From the NCBI RefSeq assembly GCF_036373705.1, contig NC_089867.1, positions 22,007,823-22,071,822 of the forward strand: a DNA stretch of 64,000 nucleotides. The letters are read 5' to 3'. The notes under the pieces were generated by a model. It was given only the letters and a program-made list of their open reading frames with translations, searched no databases and had not been told where the DNA came from. Positions 36,430 to 47,710 of the stretch are shown here, piece by piece (position 1 is the stretch's first letter; every line of letters begins with the position of its first letter). Source of the stretch: Amia ocellicauda. Its lineage: Eukaryota; Chordata; Actinopteri; Amiiformes; Amiidae. The position numbers were made by a program, and so were the translations under genes.

Positions 36430-38079
36430 ATGCTCGGGTGTTCTCCTGCTCGGTTGAGGTAAATGAGCTTATTTGTACTACAGTAAATGCTGTTTTCTCC
36501 TTTACTGTCTAACGCAATTGTTACTATCCATGCCATCCTAAAATCAGCTAATGTTAGGTAAAGTTATTCTGATCGGTGACTATCCATTTTTCCCTACAGC
36601 GTCTCAGCTCACTCTGGGGGCCACCCCATGATGTCACAGAGCACTAGTGCGAGTTCACCGGATGTTGGGCGCTCCTGGTGGGATCGCCCTGGAAGCCTGA
36701 GCCTGGAAATATCTTCGTTCTGTGGACAGGACGACGGACGGGCCGCACACGATTTGACACCGCTCTGGGAAAACACGCTTTTCCCCACAGAAAAGGACAT
36801 CCCTAAGACCTTTATCCCAAAAATTATTTACTGTAGATTTGACTTCTCAGGTAAGACTTTTGAATCATTTTAGAGTGCGATTTGATGGGCTTAGAAGTCC
36901 CTTAAATTAGTAATTTGTGATTAAATGCTGTAATGTAATGGATTGTAATAAGGAAGACACTGGTTTCTGGAAGACTTACCCCAAGCTTTTGAAATACTAA
37001 GTGTGATTCCACTGATTTCCCCAGCAATGTGGTAGAAGCTGAAAGTTTGGGAACATTTAAAAATAGACTGGATAGGATCCTTGCATCAGTTATTAATGGA
37101 CACCAAACGAGCACGATGGGTCGAATGGCCTCCTCTCGTTTGGACACTTTCTTATGTTCTTATGATTAAATCTGCTTTGTTCTTCTGTCTCCAGGCAGCA
37201 CACCTGCATTCCCTTCCCTCTCGGCCCTTTCCCCGCCTCGGTTCTGCCCTACCCCCTCTCCACTCCAGAGTGATGCTGAGATCTGGATCAGCACCACCCC
37301 CTCCCCAGACCTGGAGCTCTGCGACGGGAGCTGTGAGGATGTCCGGCCCTGCCATAGCTTTGACTTCTCAGGCAAGACTTTTGAATCAGTCTTGAGTGTT
37401 TTTAATGGGCGTTGCAGTCCAGTAAATGAGTATTTCATGATTAAATGCTGTAATGTAATGGAAGACACCTGTTTCTGGAAGACTTACCCCAAGGTTTTGA
37501 AATAGTACGTATGATTCCACTAATACAATCGGTTTTGTTCTTCTGTCTACAGATTACATACCTACGTTCCCTGTGTCGCAAAATATCCAAATTCCCAGCA
37601 GTAACTCTGCCTTCACTCCTTACCCCACCCTTGCCTGGCCTGGTCTCACCACCCCATCCCCGCTCCTGAACGGACTCCACACGCCCGCACCAGACCACAT
37701 CCTCAACCCCTCGGACCCGGAGCCATGTGGAGGCAGCTGTGAGGTTGTCCAGCCCTGCCTGCGCTCGGATGGAGGCGACTCGAGCGTTTCCGGCCTGGGC
37801 AGCTCCGAGGACCTGCGGGGGAATTTGCTGGGCGGCGCTGGCAGGGCACCCTCCCGCACTACCCTCACCCCAGAGCCACACACACAGGCCGGGGGGGAGA
37901 GGGAGCATACTGCTGGCGGAGGTGCATCCCAGAAGAGAGCCAGGCCCAGCTCCCGAAGCTCCCACGACCCCCAGGAGCCTCCCCCCATGAAGATCAGAGC
38001 TGTGTGGCAGAGCTGGGTGCAGCAAAGATTCAGAGATGCCGGGCAGGACAGCAGTGGAGCCGCGGGGGGACACCTCTGA
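36430..38079 (+). CDS. Unrecognised proline-rich protein gene, 4 exons, 327 aa predicted
   Basis: I do not recognise this family. Predicted exons: 36430-36458, 36600-36850, 37195-37371, 37553-38079. All are in frame (984 nt) with phases 2-1-1; the third donor is GC instead of GT. Starts at 36430 (MLGCSPARL) or 36628 (MMSQSTS) are both open. There is no signal peptide or membrane helix. Exon 2 has DRPGSLSLEISSF and ENTLFPTEKDIPKTF. Exons 3 and 4 share a layout: Phe-Pro near the start, then TPSPL, then a Cys motif (CDGSCEDVRPC / CGGSCEVVQPC). The C-terminus has a basic KRARPSSRSS patch (possible nuclear signal) and a predicted helix IRAVWQSWVQQRFRDAG. AATAAA follows 31 nt after the stop. Splice sites, preserved phase and the poly-A signal argue for a real gene; the function is unknown. 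Confidence 0.65.
36831..37557 (+). repeat. Tandem duplication of exon end plus intron in the unknown gene
   Basis: The end of exon 2 plus intron 2 (from about 36831) and the end of exon 3 plus intron 3 (from about 37355) are clearly homologous. Shared blocks are TTTGACTTCTCAG at the exon ends, GATTAAATGCTGTAATGTAATG, GGAAGACTTACCCCAAG, and TTGTTCTTCTGTCT before the acceptors. Intron 2 additionally carries a CR1 insertion. The duplicated unit is one phase-1/phase-1 exon with its intron. Confidence 0.85.
37017..37164 (+). mobile_element. CR1-like LINE, very short 3' fragment (copy B)
   Basis: The last ~150 bp of the same CR1 family as copies A and C (AGACTGGATAGGATCCTTG, then ATGGCCTCCTCTCG), with the TTCTTATG repeat tail. 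It is inserted in intron 2 of the unknown gene, with short TGATT repeats at both edges. It is absent from the homologous intron 3, so it arrived after or beside the duplication. Confidence 0.85.
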
Positions 38080-38109
38080 CTGCACTGTGCTCAAATCACC
38101 ACTTCTGTT

Positions 38110-38115
38110 AATAAA
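38110..38115 (+). terminator. Polyadenylation signal of the unknown gene
   Basis: AATAAA 31 nt after the TGA stop at 38077-38079, followed by a T-rich stretch. This would make an unusually short 3' UTR. Confidence 0.6.
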
Positions 38116-38260
38116 TATATTTATATTTTTCAATCACGTTGTCTATTTTTCTCTCGTGTCAATTTGGTTGTTGAATGACAAAGATGAAAGCAATAACAAG
38201 TTGATGGAAAAGCCGTACAGGATACTGAACATTTTATAAGGATGGACTTTCCCAAGTGTT

Positions 38261-39770
38261 AGAACATAAGAACATAAGAAAGTTTACAAACGAGAGGAGG
38301 CCATTCGACCCATTGTGCTCGTTTGGTGTCCATTAATAACTAAGTGATCAAGGATCCTATCCAGTCTGTTTTTGAATGTTCCCAAATTGTCTCTTCAGCC
38401 ACATCGCTGGGGAGTTTGTTCAGATTGTGATGCCTCTCTGTGTGAAGAAGTGTCTCCTGTTTTCTGCCTGAATGCCTTGAAGTCCAATTTCCATTTGTGT
38501 CCCCGGGTGCGTGTGTCCCTGCTGATCTGGAAAAGCTCCTCTGGTTTGATGTGGTCGATGCCTTTCATGATTTTGAAGACTTGGATCAAGTCCCCCCGTA
38601 GTCTTCTCTGTTCCAGGGTGAAAAGGTTCAGTTCCTCAGTCTCTCAGTAGGACTTTCCCATCAGACCTGGAATAAGTCTGGTTGCTCTCCTCTGAACTGC
38701 CTCTAGAGCAGCGATATCTTTCTTGAAGTGTGGAGCCCAGAACTGCACACAGTATCCAGATGAGCTCTAACTAGTGCATTGTACAGTCTGAACATTACTG
38801 CCCTTGTTCTCAATTCTACACTTTTGACAATATACCCTAACACTCTGTTTGCCTTTTTTATTCCCCACATTGTTTGGATGGAGAAAGTGAGGAGTCCACA
38901 TAGACTCCTAGGTCTTTCTCATGCGTTACTTAATCTAGTTCTATTCCTCCCATAGTGTAATTATAGTGGACATTTTTGTTACCTGCATGTATTACCTTGC
39001 ACTTGTCCACATTGAATTTCATCTGCCAGGTGTCGGCCCACAACTGAATAATATCCAAGTCACTCTGAATAGCCTGTGCTGCCAAGATTGTATCTGCTGA
39101 GCCACCTATTTTAGTATCATCTGCAAATGTGACAAGTTTGCTAACTATCCCAGAGTCCAGATCATTAATATAGATTAGAAAAAGAACAGGCCCTAGTACT
39201 GATCCCTGTGGAACTCCACTAACAACCTCACTCCATTTAGAAGTGACTCCTCTAATCGACACCCTCCGTTTCCTAGACATCAACCAGTTTTCACCAGCTT
39301 TCACATGATCTACAGCTGCAGTTGCATGTTCAAAAAATTCCAATAAATTAGTAAGACATGATCTGCCTCGTCTAAACCCATGTTGACTATCTCCAAGAGT
39401 ATGGTTTTCATTAAGATGCTCCTCTATTTTCTTGTTTTTAATGGGCGTTGCAGTCCAGTAAATGAGTATTTCATGATTAAATGCTGTAATGTAATGCAAG
39501 ACACTGGAAGACTTACCCCAAGGTTCTGAAATAGTACGTATGATTCCACTAATACAATCGGTTTTGTTCTTCTGTCTACAGATTACTACTGATTTTTAAC
39601 CTGTGGCATGTCATCTGTTTTTTCTTTTGTAAAAACCTCTGTGAAATACTCATTTAGAATATTTGCCACATCTTGTCTGTTTTCCAAGATACCACAATTT
39701 TTGCCCATTATCTGTTTCACTTCCTCCTTTATTGACCGCTTGCTGTTGTAATATTGAAAACCAATACCTG
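38261..39770 (-). mobile_element. CR1-like LINE, longer broken copy (copy C) with reverse transcriptase remnant
   Basis: Minus-strand non-LTR retrotransposon. The plus-strand left edge is the CATAAGAA tail, so the 3' end is at 38261. An open stretch at 38930-39432 encodes the RT core: HGFRRGRSCLTNLLEFF, GVPQGSVLGPVLFLIYINDL, and the catalytic FADD in LVTFADDTKIGG. A separate upstream piece (39587 to about 39770) encodes ILNEYFTEVF-like linker sequence. The two parts are separated by 153 bp of foreign sequence (39434-39586), and the RT segment normally between them is missing. Frame breaks occur downstream of the RT. Dead copy. Confidence 0.85.
39434..39586 (+). repeat. Copy of the unknown gene's intron 3 inserted in CR1 copy C
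   Basis: Nearly identical to 37398-37557, from the middle of intron 3 through its acceptor (TTCTGTCTACAG) and the first bases of exon 4 (ATTAC). There are a few substitutions and a short deletion. It lies at the exact break in the LINE. Confidence 0.9.
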
Positions 39771-39947
39771 TTTGTATAGTAAGAAAGGTACAGAGGGTAA
39801 GACAGCTCATCACCAGAGACAATAAGTCACAGACAAAAGATTTGTGACCAACAAGTTCTGATAGAAATAAAATTCAATTCGGTAGCTTCATAAAAATAAA
39901 ACCTAGTCACCTAGTTAAGAGAACTTGGAGTGGTCTCAAATTTTTTC

Positions 39948-39952
<5 letters not shown>

Positions 39953-40007
<55 letters not shown>
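39953..40007. repeat. (TA)n microsatellite
   Basis: About 27 TA units. Confidence 0.95.
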
Positions 40008-40009
<2 letters not shown>

Positions 40010-41450
40010 TCAGCACCAACACCAGGCAAGATACTTGATTTAGACAACACCCCTCTTTATTGTGTTTCAGCGTGAATTATTTTTCTTTTTTGATTGCGTA
40101 GTTATGAAAAAAGGAAAAGGTACAAAAAAACTGCTTACAATCGCATCTCATTTGAACGTATTGAGATTTGTATCCATAATGTAACCACGTAAGTATTTTT
40201 CTCTTATTGTTTTAAAAAGAGTTGCTTTCTTATTTTGTTGCTGCTCACTTTGTAAAAGAAGAGTTGGGAATGTACGTCATAATTTGTGCCTTATTGTTGT
40301 ATAGCTATATTTGAAGTGTCTGCATAAAAAAACAAGAGCCATTTGCTTGACTTTTCTATTTGTACAAAGGAAGAATATAGGGCATAAAGCCAAACGGCCT
40401 TATTCTTTTGCATCATTTTTTTAAAGGTGGAAAAAAACTAAATAAGTGGTATTTTCCCGTTTTCCAGTAGCCTGTAGTGACACGAAAATCAAGTGGCCAG
40501 AACCTACAGGGAGCTATTGCTGTTGCATTTGCATTTTCAAAGACTTCCCCGCAAGGATAACATGATTGAAATGCAAATGCACATGTGAAAAGAGAAAAAT
40601 AAACGCCCCTCTTTGTGAAGTCTTTGTGAAACTGTTGGCTGCTGCACTAGGCTGCTTAAAACCGGTTTCACATTAGCCATTTTAAAGTTCACATGTATTT
40701 GCATAGTGGTTAACACAATGGTGGACTTAAAGCTATAAAGCTAGTGGCATTCTTTTCAGATATTTAAATTGAACCGTTGGAAGTGTTTGAAAATATTTTA
40801 ATAGTAAAAAACACGTGTGTGTATATAGTCTCCAGGGGCTGTACAATGTGATCTTTAATATTAATAAATTACAGAATCTACCCATACTTTCCACATGCCT
40901 GTCTGTAGCCATAATAATGAATTGTACATCTAAACATAATGCACCCCACCCCGCCTCCCTTTTATTTAATAAAGTAATACATGCAATGGCATAGATCTTA
41001 TTGTATGTAATACATGTAACTAATGGTGTGAACGTGTTTAACTCAAATCATCCAAATTATTTTCTCGATTTAAATGTATCACTATCGTTAATTTAATAGA
41101 TTAAAGGTTGATTTACATTGGCCACATTTCTATCAATTCCGATGCTGTATTATGCAACATAATCCTTTTTGTTTTTTTAAAAAATAGTTATGTACAAATA
41201 AATATATGATCAATTTTTGTAATTTCTGTATTTTAAATAAAGTCCACATATCACTGCATGGACGAGTACAGCGTTTTACAGTATTGTGACAAGAGTATTT
41301 CAGTATTGACTCTTTATTCATCTTAATATGAATTACTTATTAATGAAATGCATCATCAGTGAGCTGCTGTAAATGTACATAATTGATTGATATGTTATTA
41401 AGGAACATATGATTAAAGATTTCGGAGAAGTACTTTTCACACAGAAGTAC
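40010..41450. other. AT-rich intergenic DNA
   Basis: Apart from the octamer inverted repeat, no gene, RNA gene or nameable repeat is seen on either strand. Confidence 0.5.
40524..40581. repeat. Inverted repeat with octamer motifs
   Basis: TGCATTTGCATTTTCAA (40524-40540) faces TTGAAATGCAAATGCA (40566-40581), pairing perfectly except for one missing A. Each arm holds an octamer-type core (ATTTGCAT / ATGCAAAT) that POU factors bind. Confidence 0.7.
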
Positions 41451-41464
41451 GAAAATACAAGTCC

Positions 41465-41720
41465 CGCTGGGAAACGCCGTGTCTTCAGTTCCGCAGTGCA
41501 GACACGAGTTTAACAGACTCTTATTATAAATCGAGGTTTCGAGGTCAATGCGCAGTGGCCGCTGGGAAATGAAGTTCGCTCATTGAGGTTTCGCGTTAAA
41601 AATGCGCATGCTCAGAATTGCGTAGAAATGTAAGCGACGGAAGCGGAAGGGGTGGTAAGTTTTGTGCGGCCGGGAGCTGTTGTAGCCTCGCTTGCTCGTC
41701 AGTGTCTGAGCATCTACCGC
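41465..41720. promoter_or_regulatory. CpG-rich promoter-like patch without an attached gene
   Basis: A local burst of CpG in AT-rich surroundings. It has an NRF1-like TGCGCATGCTCA (41603-41614) and two abutting ETS cores CGGAAG (41638-41643, 41644-41649), followed by GGTGGTAAGT, which could be a splice donor near 41654. NRF1 plus ETS is the usual make-up of housekeeping CpG promoters. No coding exon is recognisable within several kb on either side. Confidence 0.45.
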
Positions 41721-44700
41721 TGTAATGACACAATGACAACCACCAACCTTTCACAAAACGACACTGTGCTAGTGCGGACGAGTATATTGATTAAATAAGC
41801 TTAGTTGTTCACTGCGTTTCCCAATGCGTGTCGCTGCCGCTGGATCGTCTGCAGGCGGTCGAGCACAGGGCGCATTGGATCCGTTAAAACCTCACACAGT
41901 ACCCGGCCTTTGAAGTTTCTTTACCTCCCAACTACAAAAATATACTCATAATAATAATAATTAGCCAGTAATCAATTATATTTATAGCGCGCTTTTCTCA
42001 TATACAGTCAAAACACAAGATGAAACCGGCAACACAGCAGTAGCAACTCAGGAGTATTTTAAAAAAACTTGCAACTGAGAGACCCTTAAAAGCTTTTAAT
42101 AAAGAAATGTGTTAAACTGCAGTGGGCGCCTCTCGCTGCAGGAGAAATAAGCGCTTACTTGGTTTTACAATGGAAAGAAATACAAACCGCACACAGACTA
42201 CAGCTCACCATATAGACACTAAAGCACAGTGCACGGTTCCACATTATTTTGTTTATTTGAAAGTGCAAATCTTTGTAAATAATGCAAGTCACATTTGTGT
42301 TTATCTGTGTTTAACCAGGCTCGTCTACACCGATAATGCTACTATTTGCTGAAACCTGCCGGTTGCAAAATCTCTCGACACTAAACGCAGCTTCACACGT
42401 TTTTTCAGGCAACTGCGCGTCCATGTAGGCCCTGAAGCAGCATCAGTTATGTCTGCGAGGTCAAATAGGCTTCATGCTGCTAATCTAAACTGCTTTCATA
42501 CGTCTTCCTCCAGAAAAACCCAAGACTGTTGCCTGTATTGAAATACCCGGGTCTGTGTGTTTGACGGCGGCTAACCAGATGAAGTCTACAGAGCTCCTGC
42601 ACTTTACAATGTCGGATCAAGCTCTGGTCCTGATCAAAAGCAGGACCATTTTTGAGCTCAGATTGAGCCCTGATCCGTTTAGTACAACACAACTGACAGC
42701 AAGATCAAGATCGGATCCCATTAGTCCAACCGGCCCCTTCTTAATACTGTGACACCTAATAGGTAATGGAAAGCAAAAGTATGAACAAGGAAAGTAAGTG
42801 TCCAGCGCTGGTCCTGCCTGTCTGGACCCTGAAGCCCCGGAGCAGCGAGATGAACAGTAACTGAGTCTCAGTGAGGATCACAGCCTTAAAACAGTTACAG
42901 CTGGAAAAGCGGGCCTGCTTCTGCTTCAGATGTACAAAGCACCGTATGAGACTGTATATGCAGCCTAAGTAATATAATAAAGCATATACACTTGTTGGAA
43001 AAAACAATATTTTAATTAGTCAACAATATTATGGATAAGCAAATGCACTCATGGTTAAAGATGCTCATGTGGAGATCGCAGGATGAGGCGAATTGAAGGG
43101 GATGAATTGTTGCAGAATCGGCAGATGTTTAAAGACACATTTAGGCTCCTGCCAGCTGTCTGTTGGTCTGGTGGGTAAAAGTCCAGAGGTTGAAGGTTAG
43201 AGGTTGGTAGACCATGCAAAAACAAATGAAATAGCGTTTGACCAAACATCCTCGATTTAAACATATTTTTAAGTTTTTTATTTTTATTTTTATATTTCCC
43301 TATATAAAACCAATGTCAACTTAATTGATAATTGATTAATTGATTTTGAGTTTCAGTGTTTTAAAATAAAATATCAGACATTGACATTTCAACATACCAT
43401 TTGTAATTCAGTAATATGAGATAATTGGTCAGGGCTTTGAATGTTTGAAGGCAACTTTTAACCCACTTTAATTCTCTTTCTAACCACAAGATGCCAGTAG
43501 AGCACAAGCAAAACCTTGCAGGGAAAGGCTCTGCGGAGCTGGATTGAAAGACTGTGTTTTCGCCCTTATGTTGGTAGCACATTGTGTGTTGTCAGATCTG
43601 AGAAGAGGGAGGGTGAATGACTGGACTGACAGTCACAGAGCATGAGAGAGGTCCCCCCAATGAAGCTGTGATGGCTGAGGTAGTGCGTCCAGTGTGTCCG
43701 CTCCTGTCAGCCGGCCAAGGTCAACGGCCATGTCCTGAGCCCTTCTGTGAGATTGAGCAGGGATGCCTGGACTGGGTGAGTGCTGGTTGACATTGGAAGG
43801 ACAGCTGCTGAAGCTCGAATGCACCTGAGAACTACAAGACATGGCATCGGAGACTCCAGAGTAGATAGTAGAGTAGATAGTGACGTAGCATTATTATGAT
43901 TATTAGTTAGGATCTCCCCCACTTTTGTATATCTCCCTTATTGGTGTTATTGAGGCTGTCTTCGTGCCAGAATCGGGTGGTTTGAGGTTCTTCTCCCTCT
44001 TTGGGGTGATGTTGTCGGGGAATTTGTGGATTCAGGTGTTGCCACTACCCGTGACACAACTTTTCAGCAAGGGTGGTCTTTAGTTATAGATTAGCAGTAA
44101 ATCCTTGGGGTTCAGGGGTCCAGGGCAAGAAGGGAAAAAGACACTAATCGAATTGCATGAGGGTTCAAATGGGAAGTAAGGAGAGCCGTGGATTTTACTG
44201 CTGGTCAAGGATGATTCAATCTGAAGGCAGTCCCTGTGAGATCAGGAGGCGAAAGGTACAACTGGTGCAGACAGAGTGTTAAGGCTGTTCACACAACCGA
44301 ATTGACCTTTACTATCAACTACTTGACACTGGAGAAAGACGTACAATTAGTATCCATGTTTATTAGTGTTGGACAAAATGCATTGGAAGGTTTGATGACA
44401 GATAACAGACCTTGCTTTGTGTATGCCTTAGGACATGCAGTTTGCTCCAGCACTTGTCCTGTCTCAGGAGAACATATAAAAGCTAGCCCTTCTGGAAACG
44501 GATATCAATGTGCTATAGACTCTGACTTTGGGTAGAGATGAATCTGCGTTCTCTCCTGCCAATTTTACATTCTAGGCTCAACAAGATTGGGCTTGATTAC
44601 ACAGTATACCAATTACAGGGATTTAATTAATGGACCAACAGTTTCAAACCAATGTAACTATTAAAATGTCAATTTACAGAGTAATTCTATAAGTTTAGAA

Positions 44701-47700
44701 TAGCAATTTCCTGGAATATATTTTAGCAGGGAAAAATATGAAAAGTGACATTGTTCCAGTTTAATTAAGTAAAACAGCAGCACTGAGTAGTATAAAAAAT
44801 GTTTTTATTTCTAGGCATTTAATTGCAGAAGATAAAAAAGCAAAAGAACAGCTGAGGGTTTCATTTTATTGCAAATATTAACATTAATGTCAAGCATACT
44901 TATACTCAGCTTTGCATTCCAGCTTCGTATGAATCGGATCCGGGTCTCTCTGAAAATAGTATTCAAGCTAAATAAGAGCTGGAAAGAAATCAAGAGTTTG
45001 ATTATACCCTTAATCACAAATTATAAACCTGAACCCAGTGGCAGCTTTAATCTCTGTCAGGGGCTTCTTTCTTCTACATGTACTGGGTTATAATTTGCAA
45101 TCAGCAGGTGGGTCAAGATTTTGATTTAATCCCAGCCAAGGACTCAAGATGAAGTTTGTCCTATTGTTTGTTCGAGCAAATCTCCAGCCCCTGTTGCTGC
45201 TCTACTGCCAGGCACGTTCTCTGCTCGTGGTGGCGTACCACACACTTCAGATTATTATTTATGCTGCCATGAAACAGTGGTTGAATCTGCATGCCCTCTG
45301 CCCCATGGCTGTGGCGTGGCAGACCGACCTGCAGGAGGCTGAACACAGAGGGCAGTGTTAGAAGAGGAGCAGTAGGGCGGCAGACATGAGCCCCCTGCCC
45401 TCGGCTTGGCATCAATCGGGGCCCTGCGCTGACCCGTATCTCAACGACGTGGGTACCCTGCCAAGACTGAGACCATCGCCACTCACATTCTTTACCCTCT
45501 CGCCCCCCAGTGACCACAGCTTGAACCTTTTCGTTTTTTTTGTTTTTTTTTGTATTCGCTATCCCTCCATCCTTCAACCGTATCTCTCACCACTTTGGAA
45601 TCACCTAATTTCTTGTTTGGCACGGATATTAAATATATCAAAACGTTATATGAACCCAGCCAAAAGCCCAGCTGGGGCTCAGCCCAGGCAAGCTCTGCCT
45701 GGCCTGACTGGATGCCTGGTTAGTGAGGAGGTTTGAGGTTGAGGGAGGTGATTTTTTTGTGTATTCAAAGAGGAAAACTGTTCCCATCACAACATTTCAA
45801 AAAATGACAATGGAATTACATTTATGATATAATTATACTAACATTTGAAATATATGAAGATAATAAAACATGCAACATCAGCGAACCGCTCAACATTTTT
45901 GTAGATAAAAAACTATTGATCAGCTGACATTTAATTTAAAATGGAATTCAAATCTAAACACTCCTTAACTAACCATGAGTTGTTATGTTTTCATATTTTT
46001 TTTAAATGTAAATATTTGTAAAGGCTTAAAAAAGTAAATACAAATAATCCAGACATAGAACAAGCTATACAGCTGTCACAGGCTGCCTTGTTGAAGACAA
46101 ACCAGTGAAAGAATTGCACTCTGCTCAATGCTTATTTATATGCAGTAGCCGAGGCAAGCTGTAATAATAGAAACTGGGCAAAACTTTCTGACTCAAGCTG
46201 TTAAGTGCCAAGCCCTCTGGCTACAGGCTCTTGGACCGATGCTTCTCGATGAATCAAAACATGAACTGAAGGGGTCCTGTCCTCAAAAGAATGAATAAAA
46301 AGCTAATTTCACACTTGTGAGCGTGTTATATATATAAATGCTTATTTTTTTCAGAAAGAATTAAAAGTAACATTAAATTATGTCCATTATTTGCTACCAG
46401 TCATGTGGAGAACATCACAGTACTTCAGAGTTTGTTTTCCAAATGTGGAGGCTTTCCAAGTCAGTCATTAGAGCATATCGTTAAACTATCACCACAATTA
46501 TGATATATAACTTTTAATAAAGTCCAATCAAAAGGCTAGATCTGAGTCATGTATTCATGTGTGGCAGTATTAGAAATTTACATTCAAATACTTTAAGTAA
46601 ACTAAGGAATGTTTTGTGGATTCCCAGGTTATTGATTGTTCGGACTAGATGTTTTCTCAACGGAGGTCTTGACACATTTTTTAATTATTATCAAAAACTT
46701 GACGGGAAAATAAACTTTGCAACTTTAACATGTATTAGGCATTTTTGGTATCAACAAGAGCAGATGCACAGAGAGGTAGTTCATGAATGAACAAGCCCCT
46801 CATATCAATACAATGGTTAGTGTCGGCTATATCCCAACACCCTCCAATAGTGCTTTAATTGCGCTTTATCAATGGATTGAACTTGTGCTTCATTTCCACG
46901 TTTCATAAGCACCCTTGGCTTTCCACAGTTTTTGGACGTCATTATTCAGCCTCTGGAGACACAAGACGTCTGTGTCTGTCTGACTTTTGCAGGTGTTGCA
47001 CTGAATAATAGCAAACATATCACAGTGTACCGTGATAGTTGACACTTAGGACAAACTCTTTGCACTTAAAATGTGTATTTCTCTGGTGGGATTTCTTAAA
47101 TTTAAATCATCATCATCATCATCATCATCGTCGTCGACATTATTGTACCACTGAAACTAATGCATTTCAAATCCAAGGCTGACTCAAACTCAAAGGATAC
47201 TGAATCGGATGTACCACTTGCAACGAAAACCGAAAGAGTTATTTTTTTTCTCAAAAGTTACTTCCAACCTGAAGTGGGTGTACCCAACCTGGCCGCTTCT
47301 CCTCCCAGGCAGTCCTTGAGGAGGGGTCTGTGTTCACCGATACAGCAGTGGATCGCAGTGTTGCACAGCACATGGGTCAAGACAGGCGCTGGACCCCCGC
47401 AAACCCCCCAAACCCCCGCAAACCCAGGACGGACAAAACCGAGGGACTGATGAGACCAGGGCTGTGTTGCGGCACCACTGAGAAGCAGAGTGCTCCCACT
47501 CAGTAGTATCTCTTCAGTAAATGAAAACTGTTCTGTTTTGTCTTTTTGAATATTTTTCTATATGTTTTTGCAACCATATTATTTCCGGGATGATAACTAT
47601 GCTTGCAACTTTGGCTGCAGACTAAATTATTGGTAGGAAAAAACTTTTGAAACTGTTTTTCTCCCCCTTTGAGGATAAGTCCAGCTCCTCAATGCTTTAA

Positions 47701-47710
47701 CGTATTGAAG
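41721..47710. other. Intergenic, to megf6 start
   Basis: No supported coding region. Short ORFs (for example 44236-44535, 45149-45361, 43633-43842 on minus) lack family resemblance and codon support. Simple repeats occur near 47.1 kb. Confidence 0.5.
47106..47138. repeat. (ATC)n/(GTC)n trinucleotide repeat
   Basis: Eight ATC units passing into GTC units, about 600 bp upstream of the megf6 start codon. Confidence 0.9.

Noticed and set aside
37441-38133. Long minus-strand ORF (230 aa) opposite the last exon of the unknown gene
   Set aside because: It is the complement of a GC-rich, proline-rich plus-strand exon that has splice acceptor, stop and poly-A signal in order; the minus frame lacks such support.
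43633-44160. Possible LTR-like or retroposon sequence
   Set aside because: No primer-binding site, polypurine tract or paired terminal repeats could be found by eye.
45149-45361. 70-aa ORF with a hydrophobic, signal-peptide-like start
   Set aside because: No splice context, no family resemblance, and it lies in unconserved-looking AT-rich DNA; chance is the simpler reading.
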